Positions 10,579 to 20,457 of a stretch of 64,000 nt of DNA are shown piece by piece. How positions within the stretch are numbered: position 1 is the first letter of the stretch; each line of letters begins with the position of its first letter. Below the pieces are notes generated by a model, which was given only the letters and a program-made list of their open reading frames with translations, did no database searches and was not told the origin of the DNA. The DNA is from Actinopolyspora lacussalsi (GTDB lineage Bacteria > Actinomycetota > Actinomycetes > Mycobacteriales > Pseudonocardiaceae). The translations under genes and the position numbers were made by a program. Where the stretch lies: the NCBI GenBank assembly GCA_030803735.1, contig JAURUC010000001.1, positions 2,117,501 to 2,181,500 of the forward strand. Direction: 5' to 3'.

Positions 10579-11007
10579 TCGGTCGCCCTCCGGGAGAACG
10601 CTTCCACGGCGAACGCTGGAATCCATCGGCGACGGCGGGCACGCGAGAACGACGTACCGGCGCACCACCACGGTGCGGGCCGTTCGAGCCGACGGCGCGT
10701 CCGGGAGGGTTCCCGGGCCGGCTCCCCCGACGAGCCGATCAGGCGACAACTCCGCGGAGCCACCCGGTTTGGGCAACTGATCGCCGCGAAGTCTCGGTTA
10801 GGTTACGAGAGGTCGCCCGCACAGTCCAGAGCGGGGGGGCGTAATACGACAGAATGTGATCGATTCATCTGACCGAGTGAGATTTTACGTCGCTGAACTT
10901 CCGGGCGGCGTCAATTTCTCGCGAAATCGCCGCGCCGCCGATGCCAGCGGCACCGGCTCACCACCCGGCGAACCGCTCCAAGCTAAAGGAATCACCATCA
11001 TGCGGTA
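10579..11007. other. 429-bp intergenic region with one hairpin repeat
   Basis: This gap separates the NlpC/P60 start from the stop of the NYN gene; both are on the minus strand. It holds one copy of the interspersed hairpin, whose core ATTTC TCGC GAAAT is at 10914-10927, flanked by GGCG and CGCC. Apart from the GGAGG site of the hydrolase gene I see no other feature. Confidence 0.7.
10905..10936. repeat. Interspersed hairpin repeat, copy 1
   Basis: The core ATTTCTCGCGAAAT (10914-10927) folds as a 5-bp stem with TCGC loop. GC-rich flanks GGCG and CGCC add imperfect pairing. Five further copies occur in this window, all between genes. One stem base differs from the consensus (A instead of G at 10913). 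Confidence 0.85.
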
Positions 11008-12402
11008 TCAGAGTGGATTGACGCGCTCCAGGAGCGTGGCGGACGCCACGGCGTAAGCCCCCCTCCTCCGCACCGAGGTGACCACTTCACGATCGGAGGT
11101 GGCCACCACGATCTGCCGCCCGGCGGGTTCGGCGTCGACCAAATCGCGAATCACGTCGTCGGCCTGGACCTCGGGCTCGCTGAACAGCACCCGCACCCCG
11201 CGCGGCCCCGTCCTGGGGACCGAGACGACGTTGGCACCGTCGAAGACGACGGTCACCTCGGCGCCCGATCTGGCCGCCAGCACGGCCAGCTGGTGCGCCA
11301 GCCGGTCACGCTGCTCGGCCAGCGGGATGTCCGGATAACCGGTCTTGGTGACGTTGTAACCGTCCACGACGAGATGCACCGCGGGCAGCGCCAGCAACCG
11401 GTCCAGCGCGGCGGCATCCGGCACGTCCGCCGTGACGGCGGTGTGGGCCCGAACCCCACCCACGGTTTCCGCGGGCAGTGGGCCGCCACCGGCTTGCCCG
11501 CGTCTGGTGGGCCCCAGTTCACGCCGCAGACCGGCGATCGATCCCTCCAACGTGTCCAACAACAAGGACAACCTGACCTCGTCCCCTCGCCTGGCCTCAC
11601 GGGCGGACTGCTGTGCGGTCGCGGCCTCGTGGTCGGAACGCTCGGCCCTGGCACGCTCGTCGGCCGCCCTGGCCCGGTCCCGGTCCCGTTCCGCGGCGAG
11701 GTCGGCCAGTTCGCGGTCCTTCTCCTCGACCACCCGCTCCAATTCGGCGGTGAGCCGCGCCACCTCGTCCTTCTGCTCCTTCAGCCGAACGCCCTGCTGG
11801 CGCAGCCGGTTGCGCAACCGGTCGGCATCGGAGCTGTTGTGCTGTTCGGCCGAGCGCGCGAGCCGGTTGGCCTCGTCGAGCTCGCCACGCAGCCGCTCGT
11901 TGTCGGTGGCTAGTCTCTCCGCGCGCGACACCGCGGCGTCGTGCTGCTCGCGCAACTTCCCGTGTTCCACGCGGTGACCGATGAGCTCGACGTAGTGGGC
12001 GGCGGTGACGCTGTTGAGCAGCACGGCCGCCGTGGCCGCCCCCAGCGGGTCCGCCTGCTGCTGTTCCAGCGCCGCGGGCTGTTTCCTGCGGCACCAGTCC
12101 AGTACCGCCGCGCGGAACACCGACGAGTCCCGCATCGCCACCAGCAGATCCGACTGGCCGAGTTTGGCGCGTTTCGCGGCGGCGAACCGCATGACGGGAC
12201 GCAACCGCATCGGGACGTCACCGGGGCGCATGCCGCCCAGCGCGGCAGCGGCCAGCTCGGCTATCCGACCCCGCAACGGCCCGGGGAGCTCGTCCCAGTC
12301 GACGGACTGCTCCTCGTGACTCACGGTGAGGTCGCTCGCCGTCTCGGGACCCTCGTTGGCTGCTTGGGGGTCGACGTTGTCGCCCGATGTCGGCGGTATC
12401 AC
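11008..12402 (-). CDS. NYN-domain (PIN-like) RNase-related protein with coiled coil
   Basis: This 464-residue protein has three parts. Residues about 30-140 are a helical N-terminal domain. A long coiled coil spans about 145-285 (ERLRGELDEANRLARSAEQ and similar repeats). A C-terminal NYN/YacP-type nuclease domain covers about 325-460. The last has LVVDGYNVTKTGYP with the first acidic metal ligand, VVFDGANVVSVP, the acidic EPEVQADDVIRDLV block and IVVATSDREVV. NYN proteins cut or process RNA; the target here is unknown. The GTG at 12400-12402 lies 6 nt after TAGCCT, a leaderless signature. It is divergent from the exonuclease-UvrC gene. Confidence 0.88.
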   Translation of the reverse strand: MIPPTSGDNVDPQAANEGPETASDLTVSHEEQSVDWDELPGPLRGRIAELAAAALGGMRPGDVPMRLRPVMRFAAAKRAKLGQSDLLVAMRDSSVFRAAVLDWCRRKQPAALEQQQADPLGAATAAVLLNSVTAAHYVELIGHRVEHGKLREQHDAAVSRAERLATDNERLRGELDEANRLARSAEQHNSSDADRLRNRLRQQGVRLKEQKDEVARLTAELERVVEEKDRELADLAAERDRDRARAADERARAERSDHEAATAQQSAREARRGDEVRLSLLLDTLEGSIAGLRRELGPTRRGQAGGGPLPAETVGGVRAHTAVTADVPDAAALDRLLALPAVHLVVDGYNVTKTGYPDIPLAEQRDRLAHQLAVLAARSGAEVTVVFDGANVVSVPRTGPRGVRVLFSEPEVQADDVIRDLVDAEPAGRQIVVATSDREVVTSVRRRGAYAVASATLLERVNPL

Positions 12403-12629
12403 TCTTCCAGGCTAAGTGCTGCCCGTGCGGATGCCCGCATCCGGCGGTTTCCCGTGTCGTGTTCCGCTGCTGCCTAGGTTCCCGGCACGCACTCCGGATT
12501 CCACTCGGCGGGAACGGAACACGGCCACAACCCTCAGCCACTCCCGGTCCTCGAAACCACGCCGTTCCTCGAACCCCGGGAACGGCCTGCCCACCGGCCC
12601 CCACGTGGGAGGGCATACCGTCGTAGTCG

Positions 12630-14345
12630 ATGAGCCGGTTGCCGCAGGACCCGCAGCTGTCCTTCGAGGAGCTGGGACAGCCGCTGCGGGACGTCAGTTT
12701 CGTGGTACTGGACCTGGAGACCACGGGCGGTCGCGGTTCCTCGGACGAGATCACCGAGATCGCGGCGGTCAAGGTGCGTGGTGGGGAAACCGTCGGCGAG
12801 TTCTCCACCCTGGTCAATCCCGGGCGGCCGATCCCGCCCGGCATCGTGTCCATCACGGGCATCACCGACGAGATGGTCGCCGAGGCACCCGCTGTCACCT
12901 CGGTGCTTCCCTCCTTTCTGGAGTTCTGCGCGGGAAGCACACTCGTGGCCCACAACGCGAGCTTCGACACCGGATTCCTCCGGGCCGCGTGCGAACGCGC
13001 TGAACTGCACTGGCCCAAACCACCGGTGGTGTGCACGGTCCGGTTGTCCCGTCGGGTGCTCTCCCGCGAGGAGACACCGAATCACAAGCTCGCGACGCTC
13101 GCCCACGTGCTCGGCGCGCGAACCGCGCCGCGACACCGCGCACTGGACGACGCGCGGGCCACGGTGGACGTGTTGCACGCCCTGCTGGAGCGGGTCGGCA
13201 CACACCACGTGTACTCACTCGAGGACCTGCTCGACTTCCTACCGGAAGTGACCGCGCGGCAGCGGCGCAACCGCACGCTGGCCGAGGGGCTGCCGGACAC
13301 ACCCGGTGTTTACCTCTTCCGCGGCCCGAATGAGGAGGTGCTCTACATCGGCACCGCCACGAACCTGCGCAGACGAGTGCGCCAGTACTTCACGGCGGGA
13401 GAACGACGCGGCCGGATCCGCGAAATGGTCGCGCTGGCACACCGGGTCGAGCACGTGGAGTGCGCGCACGCGCTGGAAGCCGAGGTTCGGGAGCTGCGGC
13501 TGCTGGAGGCGCACCAGCCGCGCTACAACCGGCGGTCCAAGTTCCCACGAGCGGTCTGGTGGGTCTCGCTGACCGATGAGATGTTCCCACGACTGACCAT
13601 CACCCGAAAACCGAGGCCCGCCGCGCTGGGTCCGTTCCGCGGCAGGAACACGGCCAAGAACGCGGTGGAGGCACTGCAGGACGCCACACGGTTGCGCGGC
13701 TGCACCGACCGCATTCCGGTGGCGGGATCCCGGCAGCACCCCTGTGCCGCATACGAGATGGGGCGCTGCGGGGCTCCGTGCGTCGGCCACGAGGGGGTGG
13801 CCGAGTACGAAGCACACGTGGTGCCGGTACGGGAGGTGCTGTCCGGCAGCGGCGACTCCGCGCTGCGACGGCTGCGGGCGACGATCGGGGACCTAGCCGA
13901 GGAACAGCGCTTCGAGGACGCGGCGACGCATCGGGACAGGTTGGTCGAGCTCGTCCGGGCCCTGGACCGCGGGCAACGACTGGCCGCGCTGGCGGCGATA
14001 CCGGAACTCGTGGCGGCACGGCCGGACGGCTCCGGTGGCTGGCTGTTCGCGGTGGTGCGGCACGGCAGGCTGGCCTCGGCCGGAACGGCTCCGCGCGGGA
14101 CCGCGCCCATGCCGGTCGTGGACCGACTCCAGGCCGCGGCCCAGACGGTGTTGCCGGGGCCGGGCCCGCTGCGCGACGCCCCGGTGGACGAGCTGGGGGC
14201 GGTGTACCGCTGGCTCACCGCCGAGGACTCCCGCATGGTGCGCTGCGAGCTCCCCTGGGCCGAACCCGCCGGTGCCGCGGGAAGCTGGCGTGAGTGGGCG
14301 AAAGCAGCAGCGACGGCGCGTACCCCCTACGAGGGTGCGGACTGA
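12630..14345 (+). CDS. DEDDh exonuclease fused to UvrC-like GIY-YIG nuclease
   Basis: This 571-residue fusion combines a DnaQ-like 3'-5' exonuclease (about 20-185) with a GIY-YIG domain resembling the UvrC N terminus (about 225-310). Exonuclease motifs are VVLDLETTGG, LVAHNASFDTGFL and HRALDDARATVDV. The nuclease signature is GVYLFRGPNEEVLYIGTATNLRRRVRQ. A Cys-containing block (CAAYEMGRCGAPCVGH) and a UvrB-interaction-like helix (ATIGDLAEEQRFEDAATHRDRL) follow. M. tuberculosis Rv2191 is the counterpart. A role in DNA repair is inferred; the family is related to Cho. ATG 12630 is 8 nt after TACCGT, so it may be leaderless. It converges within 7 bp on the next gene. Confidence 0.9.
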   Translation: MSRLPQDPQLSFEELGQPLRDVSFVVLDLETTGGRGSSDEITEIAAVKVRGGETVGEFSTLVNPGRPIPPGIVSITGITDEMVAEAPAVTSVLPSFLEFCAGSTLVAHNASFDTGFLRAACERAELHWPKPPVVCTVRLSRRVLSREETPNHKLATLAHVLGARTAPRHRALDDARATVDVLHALLERVGTHHVYSLEDLLDFLPEVTARQRRNRTLAEGLPDTPGVYLFRGPNEEVLYIGTATNLRRRVRQYFTAGERRGRIREMVALAHRVEHVECAHALEAEVRELRLLEAHQPRYNRRSKFPRAVWWVSLTDEMFPRLTITRKPRPAALGPFRGRNTAKNAVEALQDATRLRGCTDRIPVAGSRQHPCAAYEMGRCGAPCVGHEGVAEYEAHVVPVREVLSGSGDSALRRLRATIGDLAEEQRFEDAATHRDRLVELVRALDRGQRLAALAAIPELVAARPDGSGGWLFAVVRHGRLASAGTAPRGTAPMPVVDRLQAAAQTVLPGPGPLRDAPVDELGAVYRWLTAEDSRMVRCELPWAEPAGAAGSWREWAKAAATARTPYEGAD

Positions 14346-14352
14346 CCCGAGC

Positions 14353-14784
14353 TCAGGCGTCCTGTTCGGACAGATCACCGCTGGTGACCACTCGCGTCGG
14401 ACGCAGGGAGACCGCCAGCTGGCCGGGTCCCGCGATCTTGCCCGCCACTCGGTCCACTTTGCCCTCGGCCACGTAACGTGCGGCGACAGCGGTGGCGACC
14501 CGGAGTACCTCACCGTGCTCCGCCGTGGTCTCGGTGATGCCCTGAACCTGCACGAAGGTACGGCCGCTCTGCTCGTCGACGCACATCGTCAGCCGCGGAT
14601 CCCGCGCTATGGCCGTCCCCTTGGCGCTGTCGGCGGCGGTGTTGAACACGATCCGGTCGCCGTCCACGGCGAACCACACCGGCACCACCAGCGGCCTGCC
14701 GTCGGCACCCAGGTAACCGACCTTGCCGGTACGTCCCCCTTCGTCGAGGAAGGAACGAACCCTGCCCGAAGTGATCGTCGTCAT
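14353..14784 (-). CDS. PPOX-class F420/flavin-binding reductase
   Basis: This 143-residue split beta-barrel protein belongs to the PNPOx-like superfamily that in actinobacteria often uses coenzyme F420. The conserved pattern is GKVGYLGADGRPLVVPVWF near the N terminus, then IVFNTAADSAKGTAIARDPRLTMCVDEQ, and a VQGITETTAE segment. The substrate is unknown. The ATG at 14782-14784 follows TACCGT by 7 nt, a leaderless pattern, so an in-frame extension to 14820 is not used. Its stop lies 7 bp from the stop of the convergent exonuclease gene and no terminator fits between them. Confidence 0.87.
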   Translation of the reverse strand: MTTITSGRVRSFLDEGGRTGKVGYLGADGRPLVVPVWFAVDGDRIVFNTAADSAKGTAIARDPRLTMCVDEQSGRTFVQVQGITETTAEHGEVLRVATAVAARYVAEGKVDRVAGKIAGPGQLAVSLRPTRVVTSGDLSEQDA

Positions 14785-14831
14785 GATTCCCACGGTAGTG
14801 CCGCGGCACGACTCGGGCACGCCGCACGGCG

Positions 14832-14891
14832 GCGGGTCCGGGCAAGGCGGGTCCGGAGAAGACGGGGTCGGAGAAGACGGGTCCGAACGAG
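14832..14891. repeat. 15-bp tandem repeat, four copies
   Basis: Four diverged units of consensus GCGGGTCCGGAGAAG start at 14832, 14847, 14862 and 14877. They lie upstream of the PPOX gene, between it and the qcrB terminator. The frame through them on the minus strand is out of phase with the PPOX gene, so they are noncoding. They resemble the other minisatellites near 485 and 54170. Confidence 0.85.
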
Positions 14892-14894
14892 AAA

Positions 14895-14927
14895 CGTCCC
14901 GGGGGTGTGGGAACCACCCCCGGGACG
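14895..14927 (-). terminator. Rho-independent terminator of the qcr operon
   Basis: CGTCCCGGGGGTG at 14895-14907 pairs exactly with 14915-14927 over a 7-nt loop. On the minus strand the stem is followed by TTTCTCG. It lies 28 nt after the qcrB stop codon. Confidence 0.88.
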
Positions 14928-14954
14928 GGTACTCACGGATTCAACGCCGCGAGC

Positions 14955-16640
14955 TCACTCCTCCGGTTCGCGAGCCTTGCCACCGACGAGCTCGCCCCGC
15001 TCGGATTCCTCGGACTCCACGGACTCCTCCTCCGAGGTGACCGCGTGTTCCTTGGCCCGAGCGTGCTCCAGTGCGGCGGTCTCGACCGAGGGGTCCGGCT
15101 TGAGCCAACCGCCCTCGACGGGCTTGCCCGCGGCGCCGAGCTTGTTCATCTTCTTCGGCACCGGCGCACCCTGGTACTCCAGCTCCTCCGGGTGGCCGTG
15201 GTCGTCCACCGGACCGAGCGGCTGGTGCACCTCGACGAACTCACCGTGTGGCAGCCGCTTGATGATCCCGGTCTCGATGCCGTGCTCCAGCACTTGGCGG
15301 TCGGACTTCTGCAGCCCGATACAGATGCGGTAGGTGATGAAGTAGACGATGGGTGGAGCGATCAACAGCCCGATCCTGCCGATCCAGGTCATCGCGTTCA
15401 ACGAGATGTCGAACATGAACGCGACGATGTCGTTGACACCCGAGATCATCAGGACCGAGAAGAACGTCAGCGCCATCATGCCCAGGCTGGTACGCACCGG
15501 AACGTCACGGGGACGCTGCAACAGGTTGTGGTGCGCCTCATCCCCGCTGAGCTTGCGCTCGATGAGCGGATAGGCGAGCGCCACGGTGAATATCATCCCC
15601 ATGAACAGCACCGTCGGGAAGAACACCGCGGGGATCGTGTACTCGCCCCACAGATAGACCTCCCAGGCCGGCCACAGTCGGCTGGAACCGTCGGTCCAGA
15701 TCATGTACCAGTCGGGCTGCGAGGCCGCCGAGACCTGCGAGGCGTTGTACGGCCCCAGGTGCCAGATCGGGTTGATCTGGAAAATGCCACCCATGATGGC
15801 GGTCACACCGGTGACGACGGCGAAGAAGCTGCCCGCCTTGGTCGCGAACACCGGCAGGATCCGCACGCCGACGACGTTGGTCTCCTTGCGGCGCACCCCG
15901 GGGAACTGGGTGTGCTTCTGGTACCAGACCAGCGCCAGGTGCACCGCGATCAACCCGAGGATGATCCCGGGCAGCAGGAAGATGTGCATCATGTAGAAGC
16001 GCGGGATCAGCTCGGTGCCGGGGAACTCCCCGCCGAACAGGACCCAGTGGATCCAGGTACCGATGACGGGGATGGACATGGTGATCCCCGAGGCGATCCG
16101 CACACCGGTGCCGGACAGCAGGTCGTCCGGCAGCGAGTAGCCGGTGAAGCCCTCGAACATGCCGAGGATGAACAGCAGGATGCCGATCATCCAGTTGGTC
16201 TCCCTGGGACGCCGGAAAGCGCCGGTGAAGAAGATCCGCAGCATGTGGGCCACGATCGAGGCCATGAACAGCAGTGCGGCCCAGTGGTGCACCTGCCTGG
16301 CGAACATTCCGCCACGCACCTCGAAGGAGATGTCCAGTGTGCTGGCGAACGCCCGGGACATCTCGATGCCGCGCAGGTTGGTGTAGGCCCCCTGGTACTG
16401 CACCTCGGCCATCGACGGGTCGAAGAAGAACGCCAGGTAGGTACCGGTCAGCAGCAGCAGGATGAAGGTGTAGAGCGCCACCTCGCCGAGCAGGAACGAC
16501 CAGTGCGTCGGGAACACCTTGTTGATCTGCCGACGAAGGCCCGGCGCTGCCTGGAACCGTTTGTCGACCTCGTCGGCCTGCTGACCGGCGGCACGCTGCA
16601 ACGCACCTTCCGACTTGGTCGGGGTAGTGATCGAACTCAT
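14955..16640 (-). CDS. qcrB: Menaquinol-cytochrome c reductase cytochrome b subunit
   Basis: This 561-residue protein is the diheme cytochrome b of the actinobacterial bc1 complex, oxidising menaquinol at the outer membrane face. It is all-helical, with the heme-ligand region [24 protein letters not shown] and the second pair around [28 protein letters not shown] lies nearby, and the Qo-site PEWY motif appears as QPDWYMIW. The C-terminal extension of about 120 mostly soluble residues is typical of actinobacterial QcrB. Its start ATGA overlaps the qcrA stop by 4 bp. It is the last gene of qcrC-qcrA-qcrB and is followed by a strong terminator. Confidence 0.96.
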   Translation of the reverse strand: MSSITTPTKSEGALQRAAGQQADEVDKRFQAAPGLRRQINKVFPTHWSFLLGEVALYTFILLLLTGTYLAFFFDPSMAEVQYQGAYTNLRGIEMSRAFASTLDISFEVRGGMFARQVHHWAALLFMASIVAHMLRIFFTGAFRRPRETNWMIGILLFILGMFEGFTGYSLPDDLLSGTGVRIASGITMSIPVIGTWIHWVLFGGEFPGTELIPRFYMMHIFLLPGIILGLIAVHLALVWYQKHTQFPGVRRKETNVVGVRILPVFATKAGSFFAVVTGVTAIMGGIFQINPIWHLGPYNASQVSAASQPDWYMIWTDGSSRLWPAWEVYLWGEYTIPAVFFPTVLFMGMIFTVALAYPLIERKLSGDEAHHNLLQRPRDVPVRTSLGMMALTFFSVLMISGVNDIVAFMFDISLNAMTWIGRIGLLIAPPIVYFITYRICIGLQKSDRQVLEHGIETGIIKRLPHGEFVEVHQPLGPVDDHGHPEELEYQGAPVPKKMNKLGAAGKPVEGGWLKPDPSVETAALEHARAKEHAVTSEEESVESEESERGELVGGKAREPEE

Positions 16641-17836
16641 GAATTCCGCTCCCAGTAAGCCGGGCCGATCGGCTCGATGAAGTCGCTTCGCGCCACGAAG
16701 TACCCTTCCTCGTCCACGGTGATCGGCAGCTGCGGCAGCGCCCGTGTCGCCGGCCCGAAAACAGGCTTGGCGTAGCTGTTGGCCACGTCGAACTGCGACT
16801 GGTGGCAGGGGCAGAGCAGCCGGCCGGTTTGCGCCTCGTACAACGAGGTGGGGCAGCCCAGGTGGGTACAGATCTTCGAGTAGGCGTAGTAGTCGCCGTA
16901 GTTGAAGTCTTCCTGGCCCTTGCGCTCCACCGGCGAGTCACCCGGCCGCAACCGGATCAACATGGTCGGGTTGTCGGAACGACGCAACGCGTGCAGCAGC
17001 GCTTCCTCATTGTGCCGTTCGGACTCGCGGAACGGGAAGACCGTCTCGAAACCGCCCGGCGAGAGGTCCTGCGGGCGCACCAGGGAGATGTCGTGCGGAT
17101 CGCCGGTGTTGCGCCGCAGGTACACCTTCTCGTCGTTGGTCTGCAACCAGCCGGTGTGTTGCAGCGAGTCCGCACCGGTCTCCGCCCAGGGGTTCTTGAC
17201 CATGCCGCCGAGCACGAGCACCCCGGTTCCCAGTCCGAAGGCACCCGCGCCGAAACCCGCGGTCCGCTTGATCATGGAACGACGCGCGATGGTGCTGCGG
17301 TTTCCCGCGTCCGCGAGCTCCGCGACGGTGGTCTGCCGGTCCAGTTCCGAGGAACCGTGCCCGTCGTGTCGCTGCTGCACCGCAGTTTCGTGCGGCATGA
17401 ACTTCTTGGAGTACAGGATGGCGCCGATCCCCACCGCCAGGATCGACAACCCGAGGAAGAAACCGATCAACGGGTTGTACAGCGAGTACAGGAAGTGTCC
17501 CCGCTCGTCGACCAGCGGATTGACGTAGCGCCAGGGCCAGAAGATGAACACGCCGATGAAGGCCAGTGCCGACAGTCCGGCCAGGGAGAACCAGGCCGCC
17601 ACGGCGCGCTCGGCGCGCCGCTCGGCGCGGGTTCCCTTGACCGGCCACGGGTCCGGGTACTCGACGAGCTCGACGTCGTCCTGGGCCAGCCCGAGCCGGA
17701 CCTTCTCGTCCCTGCTCATCTCCGCGAGCTCGGCGTCCGTCGGGTTGGCGCCCCGGTTCCCGGCCGCTTGCTCGCCGGAGGTGTGTTCCTCGTCGTGCTG
17801 TCCGCTGCTGTGTTCGCTCATATCCCGCTCACTCAT
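16637..17836 (-). CDS. qcrA: Menaquinol-cytochrome c reductase Rieske iron-sulfur subunit
   Basis: This 399-residue Rieske protein carries the 2Fe-2S cluster that takes the first electron from menaquinol. The cluster ligands are in [11 protein letters not shown] and CPCHQSQFD. Three transmembrane segments precede the soluble domain ([40 protein letters not shown], and [20 protein letters not shown]), as in other actinobacterial QcrA. The N-terminal 70 residues are acidic and cytoplasmic. ATG 17834-17836 overlaps the qcrC stop as ATGA, which decides against the GTG six codons upstream. Its position in the operon is conserved with Rv2195. Confidence 0.96.
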   Translation of the reverse strand: MSERDMSEHSSGQHDEEHTSGEQAAGNRGANPTDAELAEMSRDEKVRLGLAQDDVELVEYPDPWPVKGTRAERRAERAVAAWFSLAGLSALAFIGVFIFWPWRYVNPLVDERGHFLYSLYNPLIGFFLGLSILAVGIGAILYSKKFMPHETAVQQRHDGHGSSELDRQTTVAELADAGNRSTIARRSMIKRTAGFGAGAFGLGTGVLVLGGMVKNPWAETGADSLQHTGWLQTNDEKVYLRRNTGDPHDISLVRPQDLSPGGFETVFPFRESERHNEEALLHALRRSDNPTMLIRLRPGDSPVERKGQEDFNYGDYYAYSKICTHLGCPTSLYEAQTGRLLCPCHQSQFDVANSYAKPVFGPATRALPQLPITVDEEGYFVARSDFIEPIGPAYWERNS

Positions 17837-18639
17837 GCCCTGGCTCCGATCCACAGCGTGAGGCCGACGAGACTACCCAGCCCGATGACCCAGACCACGA
17901 CCGTCTCCGGGCCGGGCCCGTAACCGCCGAGCGCGTTGCCGCCGGGGTTGTTGTTGCCGTCGGTCACCGACTTCACATAGGCGATGATGTCCTTCTTCTC
18001 GTCGGGTGTGAGCTGGCGCTCGGAGAACTTGGGCATGTTCTCCGGACCGGTCTCCATCGCCTCGTAGATCTGCTGCTCGGACGCGGCATCCAGGTTCGGG
18101 GCGTACTTGCCCGATGAAAGCGCGATACCGCGTCCGGTGAAGTTGTGACAGGAAGCGCAGTTCAGCCGGAACAACTCCGCACCGCGTGCGGGGTCGTCCC
18201 CCTGGAGCTGCTCGCCCGTTTCCGCCGGTTGCTCGGGCCCGCCGCCGACGGACTGCGCGTACGCGGCCAGTGCCTGGATCTCCTGCTCGGAGTACTTCGG
18301 AGGCTTGCGCTGTGCCTGTGCCTCCTGCCGCATCAGCGGCATCCGACCACTGGAGACCTGGAAGTGCACGGCCGCACCACCGACACCGATCAGGCTGGGG
18401 CCCCGATCCTCAACGCCCTGCAGGTTCTCGCCGTGGCAAGTGATGCAGGCATTGTTGTAGAGCTCCTTACCCTGCCTGATCAGTGCCGGGTCCTCGGCCG
18501 CGGTGGCGGTCTGCGGCTCGGGGAGCAGCAGGCTGTACAGGCCGCCCGCAGCCACCAAGGCGATCCCGAGCGCCAGCACACCCGAAAGCCGTCGCCGGAA
18601 CTTGGAACCCGCGCGGTTGCGTTTCTTGTTGGTGGTCAT
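17833..18639 (-). CDS. qcrC: Diheme cytochrome c subunit of the bc1 complex
   Basis: This 268-residue protein is the diheme cytochrome cc that passes electrons straight to the aa3 oxidase, since actinobacteria lack soluble cytochrome c. Two heme c motifs are CITCH (65-69) and CASCH (161-165). Distal Met ligand candidates are in GRMPLM and PENMPKF. A signal anchor covers residues 17-40, and a C-terminal helix ([19 protein letters not shown]) anchors the other end. The ATG at 18637-18639 opens the qcrCAB operon; 115 bp separate it from ctaE. Confidence 0.96.
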   Translation of the reverse strand: MTTNKKRNRAGSKFRRRLSGVLALGIALVAAGGLYSLLLPEPQTATAAEDPALIRQGKELYNNACITCHGENLQGVEDRGPSLIGVGGAAVHFQVSSGRMPLMRQEAQAQRKPPKYSEQEIQALAAYAQSVGGGPEQPAETGEQLQGDDPARGAELFRLNCASCHNFTGRGIALSSGKYAPNLDAASEQQIYEAMETGPENMPKFSERQLTPDEKKDIIAYVKSVTDGNNNPGGNALGGYGPGPETVVVWVIGLGSLVGLTLWIGARA

Positions 18640-18754
18640 GAGTGCGCAAAACCCTTGCTGTCATGTTCGGGGTGGTTCAGCGGCAACAACATCACGCTTG
18701 ACTTCTCGCCTAGCTGCCTACCCATGGCTCTGTCGCGACATACTCGCCGCCGCG

Positions 18755-19357
18755 TCACGGCACCAGATAGATGACCATGAACAGGCCGATCCACACGATG
18801 TCGACGAAGTGCCAGTAGTACGACACGACGATCGATGCCACCGCCTGGGCCGGTGTGAACTTGCTCATCCTGGTACGGATCATCAGGATCACGAAGGCGA
18901 CCAGTCCGCCGATCACGTGCAGACCGTGGAAGCCCGTGGTCATGTAGAACACCGTGCCGAACGCCGAGCTGGCCATCGTGGTGTGGTGCTCGGTGATCAG
19001 CGTGTGGTACTCACCCGCCTGGCCCAGCACGAAGATGGTGCCCATGGCGAGCGTGAGCATGTACCAGCGGCGAAGGCCGTAGACGTCACCGCGCTCCGCC
19101 GCGAACACACCCCACTGGCAGGTGAACGAGGAGAGCACCAGAATCACAGTGAAGGGTAGGGCGTAGGCCACGTTGAGTTCGGAGGGCGGCGGCGGCCAGG
19201 GTCCCTCGTGCTGGGCCTTCACCGTGAAGAACATGGCGAAGAGCCCGGCGAAGAACATCAGCTCGCTGGCCAACCAAACGATGGTGCCCACGCTGACCAT
19301 GTTCGGTCGGTTCAGCGAGTGCACGCGTTGACTGATTGAGGGCGCTGCCGTTGTCAC
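18755..19357 (-). CDS. ctaE: Cytochrome c oxidase subunit III
   Basis: This 200-residue, five-helix subunit belongs to the aa3 oxidase. The block [30 protein letters not shown] is near identical to mycobacterial CtaE, and [16 protein letters not shown] [15 protein letters not shown] closes the protein. The GTG at 19355-19357 lies 7 nt after CATAAT on the minus strand, a leaderless arrangement; the ATG three codons upstream would overlap that hexamer and is rejected. The gene precedes qcrC on the same strand and may be co-transcribed across the 115-bp gap. Confidence 0.95.
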   Translation of the reverse strand: MTTAAPSISQRVHSLNRPNMVSVGTIVWLASELMFFAGLFAMFFTVKAQHEGPWPPPPSELNVAYALPFTVILVLSSFTCQWGVFAAERGDVYGLRRWYMLTLAMGTIFVLGQAGEYHTLITEHHTTMASSAFGTVFYMTTGFHGLHVIGGLVAFVILMIRTRMSKFTPAQAVASIVVSYYWHFVDIVWIGLFMVIYLVP

Positions 19358-19451
19358 GCGACGCATTATGTCGCGGACGATTTCGGGACGCCCGGTCGGG
19401 TCCGCCGCAGCCCCGTTCGCCTACTACGAGATCGACGGGAGGTTACCGCGC

Positions 19452-19913
19452 GTGAGCATCCGCGGTGGTCTGTCCCGACTGTTGCGCCCGTGGCGCGGCA
19501 GCCGGGAACCGGCATGGCCCACTCCGGACGATCCGGAGCTGACGGTGGTGGTGGAAGCGACCGACGAGACGGAGTCGGTCTCCACGGTATTGGCCCGTTC
19601 ACCTGCATGGACCCCGGAATATCCCGCCGTGCTGCGCTACCGGATCGCGGTCGGTTCCGCCGCCGTGCCCGAACTCCGCGAGCCCCTCGAGGCCGAGGGC
19701 TGGCTACTGCGCACCGAAACGATGACCCCGGGTTCGGGCGACGCGTCCACCTCGGAGTCCACGGTTCTCGTCGCGCAGTGTGTTCGCCGGATAGACACGA
19801 TGACATGCGCCAGAGAGAGCTCCCGGATGGTGGGGCTGGCGCAGCGGCACGGCGGCCACCTGGCCGGATGGCAGGCGCTGCAGCTGCCGGACGAGAGTGA
19901 TCGATCACGTTAG
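19452..19913 (+). CDS. Conserved-looking hypothetical protein divergent from ctaE
   Basis: I do not recognise this 153-residue protein. It has a basic start (RGGLSRLLRPWRGSREPAWP), an alternating beta-rich middle (LTVVVEATDETESVSTVL, AVLRYRIAVGSAAVPELREPLEAEGW) and a helical C-terminal part (SRMVGLAQRHGGHLAGWQALQLP). No signal peptide or membrane helix is present. I chose GTG 19452 because GGGAGG (19437-19442) lies 9 nt upstream; 28 earlier in-frame codons overlap the ctaE promoter. It is divergent from the respiratory operon and precedes the receiver-like gene. Codon use matches its neighbours. Confidence 0.7.
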   Translation: MSIRGGLSRLLRPWRGSREPAWPTPDDPELTVVVEATDETESVSTVLARSPAWTPEYPAVLRYRIAVGSAAVPELREPLEAEGWLLRTETMTPGSGDASTSESTVLVAQCVRRIDTMTCARESSRMVGLAQRHGGHLAGWQALQLPDESDRSR

Positions 19914-20024
19914 TGAGGTGTATTACCCTCCGGAGCGACGTTACGGATACGATACGAGCACTCGTGACCACCCGACACGAACCTCCCCGTCCGTGCGGGC
20001 CGCACCGGCAGCCAAGGAGTGTCC

Positions 20025-20435
20025 ATGAGCACATCGACGAGCAACGTCCTCGTGTTCAGCCACCGCCAGGAAGTCCGTGAGGCGATCATCACAGCCATCG
20101 GGCGTCGCCCCTCCCCCGATATCCGAAGCGTGCACTACATTGAGGTATCGACGGTGGCCGAAGTGATCGGCGAGGTGGACGCGGGCAACGTGGATCTCCT
20201 GATTCTCGACGGTGAGGCGCAGCCCACCGGAGGTATGGGAGTGTCGCGGCAGCTGAAGAACGAGCTCGCCTCCTGCCCGCCGACGGTGGTCACCGTACGA
20301 CGCAAGGACGACCGGTGGCTGGCAACCTGGTCCCAGGCTGACGCGGTACTGGTCCACCCGCTCGACCCGTTGACGGCGGCCGAGTCGGTGGCCGAGGTGC
20401 TGCGCGCCCACGCCCTGCCCACCGCCGGCGGCTGA
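20025..20435 (+). CDS. Stand-alone receiver-like protein, degenerate phosphorylation site
   Basis: This 136-residue protein has the size and alternating pattern of a CheY-type receiver: NVLVFSHRQEVREAIITAIG, then VDLLILDGEA with a possible phospho-acceptor Asp, and AVLVHPLDPLTAAESV. The N-terminal acidic pair is replaced (SHRQ), and the conserved Lys near the C terminus is missing (HPLDP), so normal phosphorylation is doubtful. It resembles small mycobacterial response-regulator-like proteins such as Rv3143. ATG 20025 follows AAGGAG by 5 nt. No output domain or kinase gene is nearby. TrpD follows at 22 nt and is probably co-transcribed. Confidence 0.72.
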   Translation: MSTSTSNVLVFSHRQEVREAIITAIGRRPSPDIRSVHYIEVSTVAEVIGEVDAGNVDLLILDGEAQPTGGMGVSRQLKNELASCPPTVVTVRRKDDRWLATWSQADAVLVHPLDPLTAAESVAEVLRAHALPTAGG

Positions 20436-20457
20436 TACGGACTTTCGAGGACGCCAC

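Noticed and set aside
14907..16658. 583-codon open frame on the plus strand opposite qcrB
   Set aside because: It mirrors qcrB codon positions, its translation is His/Gln/Arg-rich without family features, and qcrB is unmistakable on the other strand.
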